A DNA stretch of 64,000 nucleotides from Calycina herbarum (lineage: Eukaryota > Ascomycota > Leotiomycetes > Helotiales > Pezizellaceae): NCBI GenBank assembly GCA_001414485.1, contig LLEY01000119.1, positions 124,001 to 188,000 of the forward strand, read 5' to 3'. Made by a program: the position numbers and the translations under genes. The notes under the pieces are model-generated. The model ran no database searches. It was given only the letters and a program-made list of their open reading frames with translations, and was not told where the DNA came from. Numbering within the stretch: the stretch's first letter is position 1; every line of letters starts with the position of its first letter. Shown here in pieces: positions 59,140 to 64,000 of this stretch.

Positions 59140-59772
59140 GAACAATTAAGAGAGGGAAAGTCCCACGAGATTACAGTTACGAATTTCTGCAATCCCTGGT
59201 GCATGGTCTTCGCATACAAAGCGAGCCATGACCCCCCAGCATACGTGGTGTTCTGTAGAGATCCAATAGGATATCTACCAGAGGTAAAATGTTCGCGATT
59301 TCAACGGGAGCTTTGCAGATTTGTTTGCTTTTTTCCTCATGCTCAACTATGCTCTAGACGAGGTTTGTCAAGATTCTGGACAGATGTGGGTGTAAATCAT
59401 TATTACCACGAATAGGAATTTCATGGTTCCCCATATCAGCGATATTTATTCAGGATGATGTTGTACAAAGACATCGAGAATTATTCCATAGTGAGCGACC
59501 CAGCTGGAGAAGGCCTTCAACCATTTCCTTGCGTCTGAGGTATGACTCGCTTCATATTGAGCTTTTTGCTCGTTGATGACCTTCAGGGCATCCTCAAACG
59601 TACACTCTGTACAATACCAAGTGCTGTTTTTCGGTCGGAATCAACTCGTTGACAAAGTCTGCCTTGCTTGGTGGTAGGCTTCGTTGATGATATCGTCGAC
59701 AGGTCGATTTTCTTCGGGGTTCGAATACCAATCTTGTCCAACGGATGTAATCGGGAACGCATTTTCGGGCAT
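59140..59772 (-). pseudogene. Decayed 5' part of a second NLR-like (STAND) gene
   Basis: From ATG at 59772 the minus strand reads MPENAFPITSVGQDWYSN and then EAYHQARQTLSTS, then a TGA (59643-59641), then in the same frame CTFEDALKVINEQKAQYE, RKWLKAFSSWVAHYGIILDV and QHHPE. A TAA (59448-59446) stands where family members have YVSLAWG, followed by ISLIWGTMKFLF. Further on, ICKAPVEIANILPLVDILL and DLYRTPRM match the next block of the helical N-terminal arm. This arm precedes NACHT domains in many fungal NLR-like proteins, including FHIEAYKLL in the gene at 36665. No NACHT domain is seen further along. Confidence 0.65.
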
Positions 59773-60062
59773 GATTTTGTCCCTTCATTTCCTTCTTGGT
59801 TCTGAAAGTCGACAGCAAGACAATTAGCATTACACCAGAAGGAGAAGTTGGGTTGGAAGCATCTAGAATGGGCTATTCATACTGCCAGCAGTTTTAATAG
59901 GTATTTCAAGGATGTCCACGGGGGCGACACGGAACACCAAGCGAGAGAAAATTTCGAGAGATGAATTTGGAATTTGGAATTTGGAATTTTCTCATTCCAT
60001 CAAGAATTGCACAAATGATTAGTTTGAATTAACAGAACCGCTGAGCTACCATGAAAAGTAGC

Positions 60063-61530
60063 CTACATTCTCTGCAACTCGTTCCAAAAGTCGGCAAATT
60101 GATTGGAAAGAACACGGTCAATCCAAAAGAACCTTTCCAGCACCTTCTTTGCCTCGTCCAACGACCGAAGATGCAACGCTGGCAGTATTTTCTTGAGAGT
60201 GATTAAGAACCATTGCCTTGTTGAAGGCTTAGAGGCAGCGATTCCTCCAATACTCAATATCCAGAATATCAAATTAACAGCGTTACAGAACCTAACTTCT
60301 ATAACTGATTCGAGATACTCTTTCGTTCTGGCAGCTAGTTCCTCGAGAACGCTACTGCTAGCCTGAGATTTTGATCGTACAAGAAGTAGGAATATCATGA
60401 GCGATATGCATATGGGCTTATTGTAGGTTGCTTTGATGCTCAATGTTATCAACTGGGATTGGAGTACGCGAATTTGGTTATCGATGACTGTTTGGTCTGA
60501 TTTTGTTACGTCGCCATGATAAGTTGATTGGAGAGTTTGCTGGATTTGAAAGATAGCTCGTAGGACTGCGAAGAAATCGTCTCGAATGGTACTCTCGATT
60601 ATCATGAAGGCGAAATCGGGTGGAAGGTCCATCATAATTGATTGATCGAGAGGTTGCGGGTCGGACGGTCCCGATATGGCACCAAAAACATCGGAACTAT
60701 TTCACCCTGTCAATATAAAGCTGTTTCATTCCAAGGTTGGACTTACAGGGAGAAGTGTCCCATGGCGGGTTGTAGACCCGAGTCCCTCGCTCTTACCATT
60801 TGAATAAATCCTTTCAGGTGGGTTTTCCAGGCAACCTTATTGTTGACAAGTTGCTATTCATTGCTATCAGAACGAGACCAGGTGAGCATTCAAGCACAAT
60901 GGACATACTTCACTGTAAGCCAGCGCTAGCACCGCATTCAAAGTACCCTCAGTTATTCTGAGTGTGGCATCGTTCAGTCTCTCCCCAATCATCTTGATTG
61001 CATTCCGTTTATACCTGCCCACGCTCACGTAATCCACAGTCCCCCGTTGTACAAGACATCTCTGTGTCTCGGCTACACAGAGTGAGGCTTCTAGGACTGC
61101 GGAATCCGAGAAGACTAAATCCAACCACGCTCGTTCTTCTGGGTTGCCATCTGTTGATTGAAACAAGAAGGGTCTGGTGATTTGGATTACTGAGCAAGTA
61201 TCAGCGAGCAATGCCTAGTCCTAGAGAAGCCTGCGTACCATATGAAATTAGTCCTGGGTCATACTGCTGTGGAAATTCGTTTACGGGTGATGGTGGCGTG
61301 CTATCCAACCGACTTTGCAGTATTATGTCACCGCCGGGAAGCGGTCTGTCATAGTTTTCATTGACGGGATCTGAATTATCTATTTCCAGAGGACGATGAC
61401 CACTTTTCACAGCCTTTCGATTCCTTCTTTGCCGAAAGTTCTCTCGAGTCACATGACCCCGAATCAGCTTTGCATTCTCTTTATCCAGATTGGAACTAGT
61501 GGTGGTGATGAAGGTGAGTTTGGACTCCAT
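60063..61530 (-). CDS. Fungal-specific transcription-factor-like protein (no zinc cluster)
   Basis: Exons 61530-61239, 61189-60909, 60835-60747 and 60696-60063 give 431 residues in phase. The N-terminus (MESKLTFITTTSSNLDKENA then RGHVTRENFRQRRNRKAV) is the short basic leader I recall from many Pezizomycotina proteins of the fungal-specific transcription-factor (Acr-2/Pro1-like) group that lack a Zn2Cys6 cluster. The middle part has TLRITEGTLNAVLALAYSE and, across an intron, VAWKTHLKGFIQMVRARDSG, the usual ELAxGN...HLxGLxxMVxLRGG region. The C-terminal half is helical and hydrophobic. Probably nuclear or cytoplasmic regulatory; targets unknown. It is divergent from the NmrA-like gene. Confidence 0.8.
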
Positions 61531-62109
61531 TATGATTCCGATCTGTTGTACCAAATGAGTAAAAGAGAAGAAGAGCCTGTCGTAGATTTCAAAGCGATAT
61601 CTCATGATCCCGTGATGATCGTCTCGCTGTGCCTCACTAACTCAAATAGGAAAATTAATTTATCTTGGCGCTCGTGTACCGGAGCCGACTTCAAATCGGA
61701 GCTCACAAACGTATCAGATCTTCCAAAATCCGGAATGTCCATGGAGCTACGAGTCCAAAAGAGGAAAATCAGATTTGAGAGTCACGTTATGTTCTCCATT
61801 CCACCCCCTTGGAATAAGCGACTTTACTACAAGCAGAAAATCAAGATGAGGCAACTGGAATGCATTTGTCTCCATTTTCGTTTTGGATTGTAAATCAACA
61901 CGGCCTTACAAATTTTCAGTTGCATTCTGTACTTGTACGGCTCAATATCAGAAAATATACAGAGCGGTTTGTGATATATAAGGCCAGGGTTTTCTTTCGT
62001 TGAATCAATCATCTATAAATATCTCAACGCAATCACTCGCCTCAGATTCCCACTCACAAATTAGCTTATACATTTTCACGTTTTCTTCTTATCCATTTTC
62101 GCATCAGCA
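61531..62109. promoter_or_regulatory. Divergent promoter region
   Basis: A 579-bp spacer between two oppositely transcribed genes, expected to hold both promoters. No specific site identified. It contains an unannotated plus frame that overlaps the start of the neighbouring gene and lacks motifs. Confidence 0.4.
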
Positions 62110-63000
62110 ATGGCTCAAACCTTCCTCGTCTTCGGCGCGACTGGCATACAAGGCGGTGCAACTGCCCGTCTCCTCCTGGCCAAGAAATTCAAAGTTCACG
62201 CCCTCGTCCGTACTCCCACTTCCCTAGCATCCCTCAAACTCAAAGAAGGGGGTGCCGTCCTGTTCGAAGGCGACTATGACAACCTCCCGGTCATCAAACA
62301 AGCACTCCAAGGCGTCACCGGTGTTTTCCTCATCGTCTACCTGGGTCCAACACAAGTTGAACAAGTCCAAGCCATCGTGGACCTCGCCCGCGAAGTCAAA
62401 ACAGTAACAACCGTCGTGCTATCGACCACCTTCCTTACTGGGAATCCAGAGAAATGGAGTAAAGTCGCAAACCCGAAGTTGCAATGGTATTACAACGGGA
62501 AAGCAGGACAGGAAGAAGCTTGCAAGAAGGCAGGGTTTCAAAATCTCACTATCCTTCGTCCTAGCTTTTTGTTGAGTGATTACTATGCTCCACATGCGGC
62601 TATGAATTATCCTCGACTTCCCACTGAGAATATACTCGCTCATGCATATAACGAGACAGCAGTGATGCCACAACTGGCAGAGGGAGATGTTGGAAAATTC
62701 GCTTTTGCGGCGCTTACCGAGCCCGAGAAGTTTCGGGGTGAGGAGATTGAACTTGCGTGTGAGAGTTTGACTATTGCGGAGACATTGGAGAAGTTGCGCA
62801 GGTCAACGGGGAGGGATATTAAGGAGATGAAGTTGAGTGGAGAGGAGGTGGGAACTATGATGGGGAGTGGTGTTGAGGGATTGATGTTTCATCAGATGGC
62901 CAATGAACTAGAATTGAATATTGATGGGGAAGCCTTGGAAAAGAAGTATGGGATTCCATTGGTTAGGTTTGAGGAGTATCACAAGAGCAGACTGGTTTAG
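62110..63000 (+). CDS. NmrA-like NAD(P)-binding protein
   Basis: A single-exon 296-codon frame. It opens with a Rossmann strand and glycine loop FLVFGATGIQGGATARLLL (residues 5-23), then VHALVRTP, LFEGDYDN, GVFLIVYLGP, VLSTTFLTG, and a LTILRPSFLLSDYY region followed by NmrA-type ending blocks (LAEGDVGKFAFAAL). The atypical SDR/NmrA family binds NAD(P) and often works as a redox-sensing regulator rather than an enzyme. The active-site Tyr-Lys pair is not obvious. It is also similar in form to isoflavone-reductase-like proteins. Codon use is C-rich at the start, unlike the A-rich neighbours. Confidence 0.92.
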   Translation: MAQTFLVFGATGIQGGATARLLLAKKFKVHALVRTPTSLASLKLKEGGAVLFEGDYDNLPVIKQALQGVTGVFLIVYLGPTQVEQVQAIVDLAREVKTVTTVVLSTTFLTGNPEKWSKVANPKLQWYYNGKAGQEEACKKAGFQNLTILRPSFLLSDYYAPHAAMNYPRLPTENILAHAYNETAVMPQLAEGDVGKFAFAALTEPEKFRGEEIELACESLTIAETLEKLRRSTGRDIKEMKLSGEEVGTMMGSGVEGLMFHQMANELELNIDGEALEKKYGIPLVRFEEYHKSRLV

Positions 63001-63436
63001 TCTAGCAATGCCGAAGCACGAAAGGGATTTGATACGGGTTACTTGGATTGGAGTAGCGGATAACTTAGTCAACAATACAATTCTGCAGCTTTCGTCTCCC
63101 ATTCTGTCGGTTGATACCCTTTTCGCAGAAACCAAGTCAGGGAGTGGGGAGAGTAAGTATTTTGTGGTATGTAAACGATCAATATGCTCATATTACGCAG
63201 GGGTCCTTTTGAAGAAATTAGCCTGTGGAACATTTTCGACTACTTGGTGGATGGTGCTTACCTAGTAGCCTAGGTCCGACCCGTAAGCCGGCAAACTTAG
63301 TGTCGATCCGCGGAAACGCTACCCAGAGACTGCGTCCTCTAGTAACTTACTACCTGTCTCTCTTGAAGTTTGAGCAAATTGCTGAAATCTTTCAATTACT
63401 AAAACCTGATACTAAAAGCTCCCCACTCGATCCAAA
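63001..63436. other. Intergenic region
   Basis: Spacer between the NmrA-like gene and the terminal open frame. No feature recognised. Confidence 0.4.
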
Positions 63437-64000
63437 ATGTCCAACGAGTCTGGAAACTCTGAAGAATCGAGCTTCCGCAAGCTCACCACAAAGATTTGCC
63501 GCATGACAACTCGAGAACTACTCGGAGACGTATACCAAGAGACAGTCGAAGGACCCTTGCCCCCTGCTCCCCATCCGTCCCGAAATTCGATCGATTACGA
63601 CAAAACCAGAGTCATTGGTTCCCTCCGATTCGCAGATGAAACCATACGAAATCCAATCCGAAACCTATCTCCAATAGGAATACAAGCAGTTCGGCTCTAT
63701 AAGGAGGCATGCGCCAAATACCTTTCTTTAAGAGAGACCGATGATATAAACAAGAAGCAGGTTGAGAAAGCGAAGAAGGAGTATATTACTACGATGCGGA
63801 TTATGGAACAGGCCTTCCAATCCAACCTCTGTCTCGAAACTACGAATACCAGAGATGCCCAGGAACTACAGAATGAATTGGTTAGCTTGCTTAGAACACA
63901 GTTCTACGCAAGATATGGGGAATACTTTGCTGAGCTTTGCAAGGAAATGCGGAGGGAGGCGGAAATGAAGAAGGTTGCTGGTTGGGAGAAGCTACAGAAG
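63437..64000 (+). CDS. Unrecognised protein, 5' part only (runs off window)
   Basis: From ATG at 63437 the frame stays open for 188 codons to the window edge. It is hydrophilic and mostly helical: MSNESGNSEESSFRKL, MTTRELLGDVYQETVEGP, then a Lys/Glu-rich segment with KKQVEKAKKEYITTMRIM and LVSLLRTQFYARYGEYF. The composition suggests a coiled-coil or helical-bundle protein. No signal peptide, no transmembrane helix, no known motif. Confidence 0.6.
   Translation, partial: MSNESGNSEESSFRKLTTKICRMTTRELLGDVYQETVEGPLPPAPHPSRNSIDYDKTRVIGSLRFADETIRNPIRNLSPIGIQAVRLYKEACAKYLSLRETDDINKKQVEKAKKEYITTMRIMEQAFQSNLCLETTNTRDAQELQNELVSLLRTQFYARYGEYFAELCKEMRREAEMKKVAGWEKLQK

Noticed and set aside
1..64000. CRISPR arrays, bacterial operons, rRNA genes, insertion sequences with transposase
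   Set aside because: None seen. The region is eukaryotic with spliced genes, and no transposase-like coding sequence was found.

Overview
The window is nuclear DNA of a filamentous ascomycete (Pezizomycotina). Gene content suggests Leotiomycetes, but that placement is only an inference. The evidence is short introns (mostly 44-70 nt) with GT..AG ends and CTAAC/CTGAC branch sites, together with lineage-typical families: a CFEM-PTH11-type receptor, a hybrid histidine kinase with an attached receiver, a NACHT (NLR-like) protein, a Clr5-ankyrin protein, a DUF7587-type protein, an NmrA-like protein and a GPI-type wall protein. All gene models were built by hand. Where exons are listed, the splice phases were checked to join in frame.

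Layout. 1-6.2 kb: two decayed tandem copies of a fungal 2OG-Fe(II)-oxygenase-like gene (minus) and an unrecognised fragment. 6.4-11.3 kb: a large repeat-rich, GPI-type surface protein (minus). 12.6-14.8 kb: a membrane-anchored aspartic-protease-like protein lacking the first catalytic Asp. 15.1-18.1 kb: a HAD-like hydrolase (minus) and the mitochondrial tRNA-modification GTPase Mss1/MnmE (plus). 18.1-30.8 kb: a gene-poor stretch of about 12.7 kb with a few small candidate genes. 30.8-35.4 kb: a 10-exon hybrid histidine kinase. 36.7-41.3 kb: a 13-exon NACHT protein whose C-terminal half carries C2H2 fingers and a region resembling the Mediator Med15 KIX domain, followed 63 bp later by a frameshifted piece of an Atf1-type bZIP gene with no bZIP. 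43.9-47.7 kb: a CFEM-PTH11 receptor and a DUF7587-type protein. 49.6-52.9 kb: a decayed Clr5-ankyrin gene. 53.7-55.5 kb: a LON/RING protein (minus). 59.1-59.8 kb: a decayed 5' part of another NLR-like gene. 60-63 kb: a fungal transcription-factor-like protein and an NmrA-like protein, transcribed divergently. 63.4 kb to the end: an open reading frame that runs off the window.

A family of about 180-240 bp elements with terminal inverted repeats (a MITE-like family) occurs at least six times between 4.6 and 28.5 kb. One copy lies inside an 816-nt intron of the surface-protein gene.

The genes form no metabolic pathway. Housekeeping genes (Mss1, HAD, LON/RING) are interleaved with signalling and self/non-self-type genes (histidine kinase, PTH11-like receptor, NLR, Clr5-ankyrin) and their decaying relatives, as expected of an accessory, repeat-affected part of a fungal chromosome. 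The strongest candidate for something undescribed is the NACHT-zinc finger-KIX architecture at 36.7-41.3 kb with its Atf1-like neighbour.
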